The notes: a model not told the origin generated them from the sequence alone. A stretch of DNA of 5,892 bases from Sulfurovum sp. (GCA_026983895.1 JALSTF010000002.1:1-5892), one strand, 5' to 3'. Counted from the first letter of the stretch, positions 1 to 5,329 are shown. Program-made: numbers and translations.

Positions 1-691
1 TGATGAATTTCTGCCAAAGGTTCAGACAGTGTGCATCGCCGCTCTGTATCCTGACCACATATTCTCTTGCTTTGTTCGCGAATGACTCATCTTCATCAAA
101 ACGCTTCTTCGCATCTTTGTAAAACTGTTCCAAGTCCTTCAGGCTTCCGGAACTGTCTTCTCCGGTCTCTTCAAGATAGGCGATAAGCATTCCGAACTGT
201 GTACCCCAGTCACCCACATGATTCTGCCGTATGACTTCATCTCCAAGGAATTCCAACAGATTTGCAAGTGTATCGCCTATGATGGTAGAACGCAAATGTC
301 CCACATGCATCTGCTTGGCCATATTGGGACCTGAATAGTCCACTACTACTTTGATGGGATCGGATTTTTTTTCCACTCCAAGTCTCTCGTCACTGCATGC
401 ATCATGGCAGGCCTGTGCTATCCATGCATCATTCAGCCACAGGTTAATGAAACCCGGACCGGCGATCTCTGCTTTGGCGACCATACCCGAAAGATCAAGA
501 TGTTTCAAAATTTCTGCAGCGATCTCCCTTGGGTTCTTGCCCAGTTTTTTGGCCAGTGCCATCGCACCATTGAACTGGTAATCTCCAAATTCCGGTTTGG
601 TCGCTTCGGAAACAGGGATGGGTACAGCATCGATACCGGCTTTTTCAAAGGCCTCTTTGATGACCTGGTTGACTTTTTCTTTTAATTTCAT
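1..691 (-). CDS. argS: Arginyl-tRNA synthetase, N-terminal 230 residues (C-terminus beyond left edge)
   Basis: Class I aminoacyl-tRNA synthetase that charges tRNA-Arg with arginine using ATP in the cytoplasm. I translated it from the ATG at 691..689; the frame stays open to the window edge. Residues 1-85 or so fit the ArgRS-specific N-terminal domain that contacts the tRNA D-loop (EFGDYQFN near 34-41, GPGFINLWL near 78-86). The catalytic Rossmann core follows, with VDYSGPNMAKQMHVGHLRS at 117-135. Its HVGH (129-132) is the class I HIGH signature, and NHVGDWGTQFG (157-167) is typical of ArgRS. The KMSKS-like loop and the anticodon-binding DALR domain would lie off the left edge. The gene follows tatA in the same direction after a 128-base spacer. 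Only a weak Shine-Dalgarno (GGA, 9 bases before the ATG) is seen. The truncation is a window effect; nothing looks broken. Confidence 0.97.
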   Translation of the reverse strand, partial: MKLKEKVNQVIKEAFEKAGIDAVPIPVSEATKPEFGDYQFNGAMALAKKLGKNPREIAAEILKHLDLSGMVAKAEIAGPGFINLWLNDAWIAQACHDACSDERLGVEKKSDPIKVVVDYSGPNMAKQMHVGHLRSTIIGDTLANLLEFLGDEVIRQNHVGDWGTQFGMLIAYLEETGEDSSGSLKDLEQFYKDAKKRFDEDESFANKAREYVVRIQSGDAHCLNLWQKFI

Positions 692-730
692 GATGTATAG
701 TCCGTAAAAAATGATATAGGGGGAGTTTGA

Positions 731-745
731 TGTGTATCGTACACA
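731..745. repeat. Perfect inverted repeat TGTGTA-TCG-TACACA upstream of argS
   Basis: Two 6-base arms (731-736 and 740-745) flank a 3-base centre, about 40 bases upstream of the argS start. In RNA it would form a 6-bp stem with a triloop; in DNA it could be an operator half-site pair. No U-run follows on the minus strand, so it is not a classic terminator. The minus-strand sequence TACGAT (741..736) inside it could be a weak -10 box for argS. No known regulator site is recognised. Confidence 0.3.
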
Positions 746-756
746 CAAGGAATATT

Positions 757-770
757 CTGAACGCTGAACG
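757..770. repeat. Two tandem copies of heptamer CTGAACG in the tatA-argS spacer
   Basis: CTGAACG occurs twice back to back (757-763, 764-770), and a related GTGAACG lies at 801-807. The 7-base period and the xTGARCx pattern resemble the longer heptamer arrays at 4711-4745 and 5341-5368. The rest of the 128-base spacer (692-819) holds two short inverted repeats, listed separately, and no ORF. Confidence 0.5.
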
Positions 771-783
771 TGATTGACCAAAA

Positions 784-795
784 GGACAAATGTCC
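784..795 (-). terminator. Weak hairpin GGACA-UU-UGUCC plus UUUU after tatA (candidate)
   Basis: On the minus strand, about 25 bases past the tatA stop, GGACATTTGTCC is self-complementary (a 4-5 bp stem with a 2-4 base loop) and is followed directly by TTTT. It has the order expected of an intrinsic terminator but is short. It may end only part of tatA transcription, leaving argS readable from upstream promoters. Confidence 0.25.
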
Positions 796-802
796 CTGGT
801 GT

Positions 803-829
803 GAACGCTCAGCACTTTTTTAAGCGTTC
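803..829. repeat. Inverted repeat GAACGCT...AGCGTTC spanning the tatA stop codon
   Basis: The 7-base arms at 803-809 and 823-829 are exact reverse complements separated by 13 bases. The right arm is the last coding bases of tatA (the Glu-Asn-Ala codons), and the stop codon (822..820) lies in the loop. The left arm is part of the GTGAACG heptamer. The minus-strand RNA has no U-run after the structure, so it is more likely an mRNA 3'-end stem or a chance product of the heptamer family than a terminator. Confidence 0.35.
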
Positions 830-1044
830 TCGCTCTTTTTTTCTTCAGTCTTCTCTTCGACCTTCGTTTCTTCTTTTTTGGTGATCTCTTTTACTTCCTC
901 TTCATCATCTTCTTTGATGGCTTTTTTGAAGTCTTTGATCCCTTTGCCCATACCCTTTGCGAGATCAGGGATCTTCTTTGCTCCGAAAAGCAGTACAACG
1001 ATCGCCAATACGATCAGCAACTCCGGCATACTTGGCATACCCAT
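820..1044 (-). CDS. tatA: Sec-independent (twin-arginine) protein translocase subunit TatA
   Basis: Pore-forming or membrane-weakening subunit of the Tat pathway, which exports folded proteins such as cofactor-loaded respiratory enzymes across the inner membrane with TatC. The 74-residue product has the full TatA plan. A short periplasmic N-terminus holds an acidic residue at position 8, followed by one membrane helix (about 8-20) and the F20-G21 hinge with KKIPDL. The amphipathic helix (about 25-44, GMGKGIKDFKKA) comes next, then a very charged Glu/Lys tail (45-74). The FG-x2-K-x-P-x-L-x4-G pattern and the short tail favour TatA over TatB. The ATG at 1044 has AAAGGA (1056..1051) six bases upstream, so this start is well supported over Met3 or Met6. 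It lies between gmk (90 bases upstream) and argS and has its own promoter. No tatB or tatC is in the window. Confidence 0.95.
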   Translation of the reverse strand: MGMPSMPELLIVLAIVVLLFGAKKIPDLAKGMGKGIKDFKKAIKEDDEEEVKEITKKEETKVEEKTEEKKSENA

Positions 1045-1091
1045 AGTTCATCCTTTATCTACACATATCGTGTAATATTAAAATTTGGATA

Positions 1092-1097
1092 ATTATA
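1092..1097 (-). promoter_or_regulatory. Promoter -10 box TATAAT for tatA
   Basis: A perfect TATAAT reads on the minus strand at 1097..1092, 47 bases before the tatA ATG. Upstream of it is a run of T-rich blocks with no -35 hexamer at the usual distance. This is the known sigma-70 promoter style of Campylobacter and Helicobacter, where periodic AT-rich sequence replaces the -35 box. The expected transcription start is near 1085, giving a leader of about 40 bases. Confidence 0.65.
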
Positions 1098-1133
1098 CTT
1101 AAAAATATTTAAAAAGCGATTTTTTACACCAGA

Positions 1134-1748
1134 TTATGTATTGAGCCAGGATCGTATGAATTCTACCTCATCTTCTGTGCTCTGCTTAAGCCGCGCTGCT
1201 TTGGCAACAATGACAAACTTTTCCGCTGCTGCGTCCACGGTATCGTTAATGATCGTAAAATCATATTCCCCCAGTGCTCTGATCTCTTCTTTTGCATTTT
1301 CTATCCGTCTGAGGATCACCGCTTCATCATCCGTACAGCGAGCACGCAATCTTGTTTCAAGTTCTTTAAGTGTCGGAGGGGTAATGAATGCCGAAGTAGT
1401 GATATCATTCATTTTTGCCCGTACCAATCTATGCCCCTGAATATCTATATCGAATATCACCAGTTTATCCTGATCGAGGGCTTCTCTTACGGGTTTGAGC
1501 GATGTACCGTAATAGTTCCCGTGTACCTCTGCGTACTCCAGAAAATTCCCTGCTTTGATATCTTCTTCAAAAACCTCTTTGGTCACGAAAAAGTAATCCA
1601 CCCCGTCCTTTTCTCCCATCCTGGGTGCCCTTGTTGTCGTAGAGATCGAAAAGTAATACTCTCCGATCTCATCTGCAGCCGCATTGATGATCGTACTTTT
1701 CCCTGCACCGCTCGGCCCGGAAAGTACCAGTATAGCACCTCTGCGCAT
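1134..1748 (-). CDS. gmk: Guanylate kinase
   Basis: Phosphorylates GMP to GDP with ATP in the cytoplasm, an essential step in supplying GTP and dGTP. The 204 residues match the usual length. The P-loop is GPSGAGKST (11-19). The guanylate kinase signature is matched position by position at 38-54 (T38-T-R40, R43, E46, G49, Y52, F54). FDIDIQG (99-105) is the conserved strand after the GMP-binding region, and the Arg-rich stretch 133-147 with RRIENAKEE (147-155) forms the lid. The ATG at 1748 overlaps the TAA of the upstream chePep-like gene by one base (TAATG), and AAAGGA (1763..1758) lies nine bases before it inside that gene, so translation is probably coupled. No independent promoter is seen. 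A tatA promoter lies in the spacer downstream. Confidence 0.97.
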   Translation of the reverse strand: MRRGAILVLSGPSGAGKSTIINAAADEIGEYYFSISTTTRAPRMGEKDGVDYFFVTKEVFEEDIKAGNFLEYAEVHGNYYGTSLKPVREALDQDKLVIFDIDIQGHRLVRAKMNDITTSAFITPPTLKELETRLRARCTDDEAVILRRIENAKEEIRALGEYDFTIINDTVDAAAEKFVIVAKAARLKQSTEDEVEFIRSWLNT

Positions 1749-2590
1749 TATCTATGATCCTTTAGCTGTAATACGATTTCCACTTTTTTGCCTCCGAGAA
1801 GTTTTTTGATCTTTTTGGGTTTGAGCTTTAAGCGTGCATCGTCAAATGCTTTCTTAATGCGCTTCAACTCTTTTTTCCCCAATGGCTGCACCTCTTTTAT
1901 TTTATGTTTCTTTGGGGACTTTTTATCTGTTTGGAATATCTCGACTATCTCATCTTCATCAACGATCTCAAGACCCTCCGCGATCAACTGTTCTGTAATT
2001 GCTTTTACCTTTTTTTCTTCTACGGCTTCTTCTGAAAGCTCCTCTTCAACCGGAAGTATCTCTTCCTCATCCATATCCAGCAGATCTTTGATCTTTTCGA
2101 TCTCTCTGCTGTCAAGAATGTGAGGGTTTTCCATCCCGATCTCCACTGTTTCCTTTTCTTCTACCGCTTCTTCTATCTCCTCTTTGGCCAAAGGAAAAAT
2201 AGATGCAGTCTTGCTGCTCTTCTTTTCTGTCTCTACAGGGAAGATCACCAGTTCATCCGGAACGAGTTCGTTCTCTTTTCTCTCCGGTACACTTTCCAGC
2301 AAAGCCAATATCTGCGAAGGGAGGAAAGGTTTTTGAAGTGTCAGATCAAAATCCGGCACATTCTCGTTCGAATAAGAGAGCAATATTTTTTTTTCCGTAT
2401 TTCCCTCTTCGATATATTCCCTGACATCCTCAGCAAAAGAAGCATCATCCACAAAGAGCAGATCATACCTCTTGTCCTGAGAAAGCCCATCGACCTTCTC
2501 TACCTCTTCCAATACTATCTTGGCATCACGGCTGCACAGGGCGAAAAGTCTGGAGACAACAGGATTGGCATTGACAAGTAAGATATTCAC
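1748..2590 (-). CDS. chePep: ChePep-like chemotaxis regulator: degenerate receiver domain, Glu-rich linker, basic C-terminus
   Basis: A 280-residue protein in three parts. Residues 1-100 look like a CheY-type receiver: strand 1 ILLVNANP, YDLLFVDD (42-49) with D48 or D49 at the phospho-acceptor place, LLSYS (70-74) supplying the Ser/Thr, and LQKPF (85-89) supplying the conserved Lys-Pro. The acidic pair expected after strand 1 is replaced by N7-A8, so normal Mg2+ binding is doubtful. Residues 101-220 are a low-complexity Glu-rich linker, and 223-280 is a Lys-rich tail ending in a hydrophobic patch (VEIVLQL). The same architecture and the same place beside gmk, tatA and argS describe H. pylori HP0322, known as ChePep, a pole-localised protein that works with CheZ in chemotaxis (recalled, not searched). 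The start is GTG at 2590, supported by AGGGAG eight bases upstream and by the first receiver strand beginning at once. It overlaps gmk by one base. Confidence 0.78.
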   Translation of the reverse strand: MNILLVNANPVVSRLFALCSRDAKIVLEEVEKVDGLSQDKRYDLLFVDDASFAEDVREYIEEGNTEKKILLSYSNENVPDFDLTLQKPFLPSQILALLESVPERKENELVPDELVIFPVETEKKSSKTASIFPLAKEEIEEAVEEKETVEIGMENPHILDSREIEKIKDLLDMDEEEILPVEEELSEEAVEEKKVKAITEQLIAEGLEIVDEDEIVEIFQTDKKSPKKHKIKEVQPLGKKELKRIKKAFDDARLKLKPKKIKKLLGGKKVEIVLQLKDHR

Positions 2591-2598
2591 AACAAAAG

Positions 2599-2604
2599 CT
2601 CCCT
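2599..2604 (-). promoter_or_regulatory. Shine-Dalgarno AGGGAG supporting the GTG start of the chePep-like gene
   Basis: AGGGAG reads on the minus strand at 2604..2599, eight bases before the GTG at 2590..2588. This settles a non-ATG start; no ATG in frame lies nearby upstream. Confidence 0.7.
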
Positions 2605-2620
2605 GCGTTAGTTTGCTCTT

Positions 2621-2626
2621 ATTGTA
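2621..2626 (-). promoter_or_regulatory. Candidate -10 box TACAAT for chePep-gmk
   Basis: TACAAT (5 of 6 to consensus) reads at 2626..2621 on the minus strand, in an AT-rich patch (TTATATTACAATAA), and would give a leader of about 24 bases. No -35 hexamer is seen at 16-18 bases. No sigma-54 (GG-N10-GC) or sigma-28 flagellar-type element was recognised. The remaining spacer up to the tRNA (2627-2715) holds nothing else I can name. Confidence 0.35.
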
Positions 2627-2715
2627 ATATAACTTTGGTTAGGAGGGGATGATGAAGGGTACATGTGCCATTTTTACGTAACTTGCATGAGGTATGTAAA
2701 GGATAGATTAATGAA

Positions 2716-2792
2716 TGGTACGCCCATCAGGATTCGAACCTGAGACCTTCGGTACCGCAAACCGATGCTCTATCCAGCTGAGCCATGAGCGC
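2716..2792 (-). tRNA. tRNA-Arg, anticodon GCG
   Basis: A 77-base cloverleaf with encoded CCA. The acceptor stem GCGCTCA/TGGGCGT has 7 pairs including two G-U, with discriminator A and CCA at 2718..2716. The D arm is GCTC/GAGC with loop AGCTGGATA. The anticodon stem is TCGGT/ACCGA with loop TTGCGGT, so positions 34-36 read GCG after U33. The variable loop is 5 bases and the T arm is TCAGG/CCTGA with loop TTCGAAT. C35 and A20 in the D loop are the classic arginine identity bases. It should decode CGC and, by G-U wobble, CGU. It has its own promoter just upstream and no clear terminator downstream. Confidence 0.97.
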
Positions 2793-2812
2793 ACAAATAT
2801 TGTGAGAGCAGA

Positions 2813-2841
2813 ATTTTACCCAAAATTCCTTTATTTATCAA
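2813..2841 (-). promoter_or_regulatory. Sigma-70 promoter for tRNA-Arg (TTGATA - 17 bp - TAAAAT)
   Basis: On the minus strand, TTGATA (2841..2836, 5 of 6 to TTGACA) is followed by exactly 17 bases and TAAAAT (2818..2813, 5 of 6). The expected start is near 2806, about 14 bases before the mature tRNA 5' end, leaving a short leader for RNase P to remove. The -35 box overlaps the last codons of the uracil-glycosylase-like gene. It is the best two-box promoter in the window and suits a highly expressed stable RNA. Confidence 0.7.
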
Positions 2842-3529
2842 GTAGCTGCATAGGGCCGAAAAGATCGAGAGCATTCTGATTGCCTGTGAACGTGTGGTTA
2901 TAGGGGTGTTCAAGCTCTATCGTTTCAAAAAAATCGAGAGGAAGATTCTTTTTCAGAGCCTTGGCATGCGTACCAAAAAGAATAAGTTTTGGATGTTGTC
3001 TTTCCAGTGAGGCAAGCAGTGTTTTGACAAAAGGCCTCCATGCCTTCACATGCCTGCTGGAACTCTTCTTGTCCGTAAAGATCAATGCCGTATTGAGAAG
3101 CAGCACACCATTCTTCTCAAAATTTTCCCTCAATGCATCGATGGAGGAGATCAGCTTCGTTTTGTCTATGGCAGCGATGGCAGACTGAGAAAGATCATCC
3201 AAAGAAAGGTCACCCCGTGCGACCAATGCCATTTTGACAAAATTTCTCAGGCTTGTTGCCCTGTTCACTTCCTTGCTCAAACCGGTATCTGAAAAAATAT
3301 TTTGCACGTTGGCATCGATAAAAGCATAGCCGCTGGCACTCTCTGCCCTCGGGTAAGGGTCCTGCCCGAAAAGAATATACTTGACTTTGTCCCGGGGCAG
3401 GGTTTTAAACGCATTGAGATAATTCTTTTTATCGGGGATGTATCCGCTGTCTTTTTCAAGAAATAGACGGTACGACTCCTCAAGCTGCATCGTCGCATCA
3501 CGGAGTATATCTTCCCAGCTAGACGACAT
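2831..3529 (-). CDS. Uracil-DNA glycosylase superfamily protein (divergent family 1-like)
   Basis: Probably removes uracil from DNA to begin base-excision repair. Numbering from the ATG at 3529 (232 residues): ILFGQDPYP (52-60) is motif A, with D57 at the water-activating Asp place. SGYAF (66-70) and LLLNTALIF (143-151) supply the uracil-contacting Asn (N146). LILFGTHA (182-189) matches the core strand, and EHPYNHTFTGNQ (207-218) stands where HPSPLS plus F-x-G would be, keeping H208. Two departures from classical Ung are clear: Pro replaces the His of GQDPYH, and YNHT replaces SPLS in the DNA-intercalation loop. The frame extends to a TTG at 3550, but ATG 3529 is preferred; neither has a good Shine-Dalgarno. 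It overlaps the upstream gene by 11 bases, so it is the last gene of the pssA operon. I give no symbol because a canonical ung may exist elsewhere. Confidence 0.8.
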   Translation of the reverse strand: MSSSWEDILRDATMQLEESYRLFLEKDSGYIPDKKNYLNAFKTLPRDKVKYILFGQDPYPRAESASGYAFIDANVQNIFSDTGLSKEVNRATSLRNFVKMALVARGDLSLDDLSQSAIAAIDKTKLISSIDALRENFEKNGVLLLNTALIFTDKKSSSRHVKAWRPFVKTLLASLERQHPKLILFGTHAKALKKNLPLDFFETIELEHPYNHTFTGNQNALDLFGPMQLLDK

Positions 3530-3839
3530 GGTCTTTTTTGATCTTGTCAAATTTAATGATCAGTTCGATCTTACTGAGCGGGATACCCAGCTTTGCAGAG
3601 ATCTCATCTCTGCTTTTCCCTGCATCTACCAGCGCCATTACTTCATCATGTGCAGAGAGATTTTCTATCACATCTTTCACTGCCACACGGGAAGCTTGCA
3701 AATTCTGTATGGTCGTATCCTTGACTTCCAGGATCTCCTGCAGTACTTTCTTCTCTTTTTTCAGTTCACTGTTCACGACAAGAAGATAAATGATCACTAC
3801 GATCGAAAATGCGATGACTCCTATTCCAATATACTCCAT
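3519..3839 (-). CDS. Membrane-anchored coiled-coil protein with C-terminal helix-turn-helix-like domain
   Basis: I do not recognise a named gene. The 106 residues show an N-terminal membrane helix (about 3-22, rich in Ile and Val, few charges before it), a charged helical segment likely to form a coiled coil (24-62), and a compact C-terminal segment (65-100, DEVMALVDAGKSRDEISAKLGIPLSK-type, key residues A73-G74, I80, L84-G85-I86 and I91). The last part has the spacing of a sigma-like or DUF2802/DUF6115-like helix-turn-helix. The topology suggests the C-terminal part is cytoplasmic. Its ATG directly follows the UbiA stop codon (TAA then ATG with no gap), and a strong GGAGG lies eight bases before it, so it is translated with the operon. 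Its end overlaps the glycosylase-like gene. A DNA-binding role is only an inference from the fold-like pattern. Confidence 0.75.
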   Translation of the reverse strand: MEYIGIGVIAFSIVVIIYLLVVNSELKKEKKVLQEILEVKDTTIQNLQASRVAVKDVIENLSAHDEVMALVDAGKSRDEISAKLGIPLSKIELIIKFDKIKKDHVV

Positions 3840-4697
3840 TTATACTACCTCCAAAATAATAAAAAAAAGAAAGACAAACCCCAGATATCCGTTCACCGTA
3901 AAAAATGCCCTGTCAATTTTCGTAAAATCTTTGTTGACAAGGTAATGCTCGTAAGTCAGCATGATCGCCGCAAAAAGAATAGCCGATGCTGCCCAGATAC
4001 CCAGGTGTGCACTCCATACAAAACCTATCCAGAAAAAGATCGTCAAAAAATGAAAGACTCGTGCGATCCACATCGTCTTTTCAGCGCCGAATCTCGAGGG
4101 GATGGAGTGAAGTTTGTGGGCCTTGTCAAATTCTATATCCTGCAGAGAATAAAGCAAATCGAACCCCGCGACCCAGAACATCACACCTATTGCAAGATAG
4201 ACTGACCAGGGCGTGATCTCTCCCGATACAGCAACCACCCCTGCAATAGGTGCCAACCCCAGACTGATACCAAGGATAAGGTGTGCCAGGGAAGAAAAGC
4301 GTTTGAAGAGCGTATAGGCACCCAGGATCAGCAATATAGGAATGGACAGTTTAAAAGCAAGGTCATTGATAAGGTAAGCAACAACGACAAAAACAAGGGC
4401 ATTGACAACAATAAAAAATAGCATTTGTACCGTCGAAACCCTGCCGTCCACAGAAGGCCTATTCTTCGTTCTGGGATTCAATCTGTCAATATCTCTGTCA
4501 AGGTGGCGGTTGACACCCATGGCAAAGTTCCTTGCCGAAACGGCAGCCACTGTACCCAAAAAAAGCAGTTTCCAGCCAAACCATCCTGATCCCGTATCCA
4601 CATAGGAAGCAACGATCATGGCAATAAAGATGAACGGCAGGGAGAACACGGAATGCTTGAACATCACCAGTTCTGAAAAATCTGACAACTTCCCCAT
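3840..4697 (-). CDS. mqnP: UbiA-family prenyltransferase, probably menaquinone biosynthesis (MqnP-type)
   Basis: Integral membrane enzyme joining a polyprenyl chain to an aromatic acid in quinone synthesis. From the ATG at 4697 it has 285 residues, the usual family length, with eight or nine hydrophobic helices. Both Mg-pyrophosphate motifs are intact: NRHLDRDID (N63, D67, D71, i.e. N-x3-D-x3-D) and DLLYSLQDIEFD (D180, D187, D191), followed by HKLHSIPSRFG. By sequence it is the UbiA/4-hydroxybenzoate polyprenyltransferase family. In Campylobacterota, which make menaquinone through futalosine, this protein is usually assigned to that pathway as MqnP, so ubiA is the other name it may carry. The frame extends upstream to a GTG at 4730, but that codon sits inside a heptamer repeat, so the ATG is preferred although it lacks a clear Shine-Dalgarno. 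It is the second gene of the pssA operon. Confidence 0.88.
   Translation of the reverse strand: MGKLSDFSELVMFKHSVFSLPFIFIAMIVASYVDTGSGWFGWKLLFLGTVAAVSARNFAMGVNRHLDRDIDRLNPRTKNRPSVDGRVSTVQMLFFIVVNALVFVVVAYLINDLAFKLSIPILLILGAYTLFKRFSSLAHLILGISLGLAPIAGVVAVSGEITPWSVYLAIGVMFWVAGFDLLYSLQDIEFDKAHKLHSIPSRFGAEKTMWIARVFHFLTIFFWIGFVWSAHLGIWAASAILFAAIMLTYEHYLVNKDFTKIDRAFFTVNGYLGFVFLFFIILEVV
3848..3852 (-). promoter_or_regulatory. Shine-Dalgarno GGAGG for the small membrane HTH gene, inside the ubiA 3' end
   Basis: GGAGG reads on the minus strand at 3852..3848, eight bases before the ATG at 3839, within the last UbiA codons. It is the strongest ribosome site in the window and shows that the small gene is really translated. 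Confidence 0.75.
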
Positions 4698-4710
4698 GAT
4701 ACTTTTTTTT

Positions 4711-4745
4711 GCTAACGGCTCACTGCTCACTGCTCACTGCTCACT
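4711..4745. repeat. Heptanucleotide tandem repeat GCTCACT, four perfect copies plus one degenerate
   Basis: Plus-strand units GCTCACT lie at 4718-4724, 4725-4731, 4732-4738 and 4739-4745, preceded by GCTAACG (4711-4717, 5 of 7 matches). The array fills 35 of the 50 bases between the pssA stop and the ubiA ATG. On the coding strand each unit reads AGTGAGC, offering a GTG and a weak purine-rich patch in shifting frames. Unit-number change could alter pssA-ubiA spacing or ubiA initiation. Confidence 0.9.
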
Positions 4746-4747
4746 TT

Positions 4748-5305
4748 CTACGGATGTGGTATTTTCAAATTCGAATTCAGTGACCATGCAATCGCTACGA
4801 CCATCAGCGTTATCACAAAAACACTCGGTACGACAGCATAACTGAAAAGCAAATAAAGTACCCAAAGGAGTATCGCTCCCAGCGGTGTCGGTACTCCTTC
4901 AAAATATTTGGCGACCTCTCCTGCATCGACCTTGAGATTAAACTCTACCAATCTGCGCAGACCGGAGATGATGTAGGCAATGAATACCAACCCGACGAGT
5001 AACTCTTCCATACCGGAGGTAAAACTTCCTTTCAATGCATAGAAGAGCAGGAAAGGCGGCATGACCACAAAAGAGATAAAGTCTGCAAAACTGTCTAACT
5101 GGACCCCAAATTCTGTCGAAAGTGCATATTTGCGCGCCAGTTTTCCATCGATGATATCACAGGCACCAGCGATCCATGCCAGTATAATGGCGGTAAAAAA
5201 ATCTTCTTTCACTATGAAATAGATCGCGATCACACCCAGAGCAACATTCAAATAGGTAACCATATTGGCAATATTGAAACGGTTATGCTTGTCAAAAAGA
5301 TCCAT
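4748..5305 (-). CDS. pssA: CDP-diacylglycerol--serine O-phosphatidyltransferase (phosphatidylserine synthase)
   Basis: Membrane enzyme that makes phosphatidylserine from CDP-diacylglycerol and serine, the precursor of phosphatidylethanolamine. The CDP-alcohol phosphatidyltransferase motif is complete: D50-x2-D53-G54-x2-A57-R58-x8-G67-x3-D71-x3-D75. FEGVPTPLGA (about 135-144) is the G-x-PTP element typical of PssA rather than PgsA. The hydrophobic profile shows about five or six membrane segments. At 185 residues it is the compact type II form, similar in length to the Gram-positive enzyme. The ATG at 5305 has GGGGGA (5314..5309) very close upstream; Met15 is a less likely start. It is the first gene of the operon running through ubiA, the small HTH gene and the glycosylase, and is divergent from miaA. 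No psd gene is in view. Confidence 0.9.
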   Translation of the reverse strand: MDLFDKHNRFNIANMVTYLNVALGVIAIYFIVKEDFFTAIILAWIAGACDIIDGKLARKYALSTEFGVQLDSFADFISFVVMPPFLLFYALKGSFTSGMEELLVGLVFIAYIISGLRRLVEFNLKVDAGEVAKYFEGVPTPLGAILLWVLYLLFSYAVVPSVFVITLMVVAIAWSLNSNLKIPHP

Positions 5306-5329
5306 AGATCCCCCAAAATGATTTCCCTA

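Noticed and set aside
404..685. Plus-strand open frames opposite argS
   Set aside because: Composition follows the reverse complement of the ArgRS N-terminal domain, which has clear class I motifs; no ribosome site is seen.
2120..2581. Plus-strand frame of 153 codons opposite the chePep-like gene
   Set aside because: Rich in Phe, Leu, Arg and Ser as expected from the complement of Glu/Lys codons; no domain or start signal.
2658..2669. Near-palindrome GGTACATGTGCC followed by T residues as a terminator
   Set aside because: It is on the plus strand, where no gene leads into it, and the centre is too tight for a hairpin loop.
3530..3550. TTG start giving a 7-residue longer glycosylase-like protein
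   Set aside because: Rare start codon, no Shine-Dalgarno, and a larger overlap with the upstream gene than the ATG at 3529.
3438..4205. Long plus-strand open frame of 255 codons antisense to the glycosylase, HTH and prenyltransferase genes
   Set aside because: It lies opposite three genes with clear motifs, shows no family pattern, and runs through their overlaps; it is a shadow frame.
4698..4730. GTG start giving an 11-residue longer prenyltransferase
   Set aside because: The GTG belongs to a tandem heptamer unit, and the added residues come partly from the repeat; ATG 4697 is simpler. Kept only as a finding about start ambiguity.
4711..4745. CRISPR array
   Set aside because: Units are only 7 bases with no spacers; it is a simple tandem repeat.
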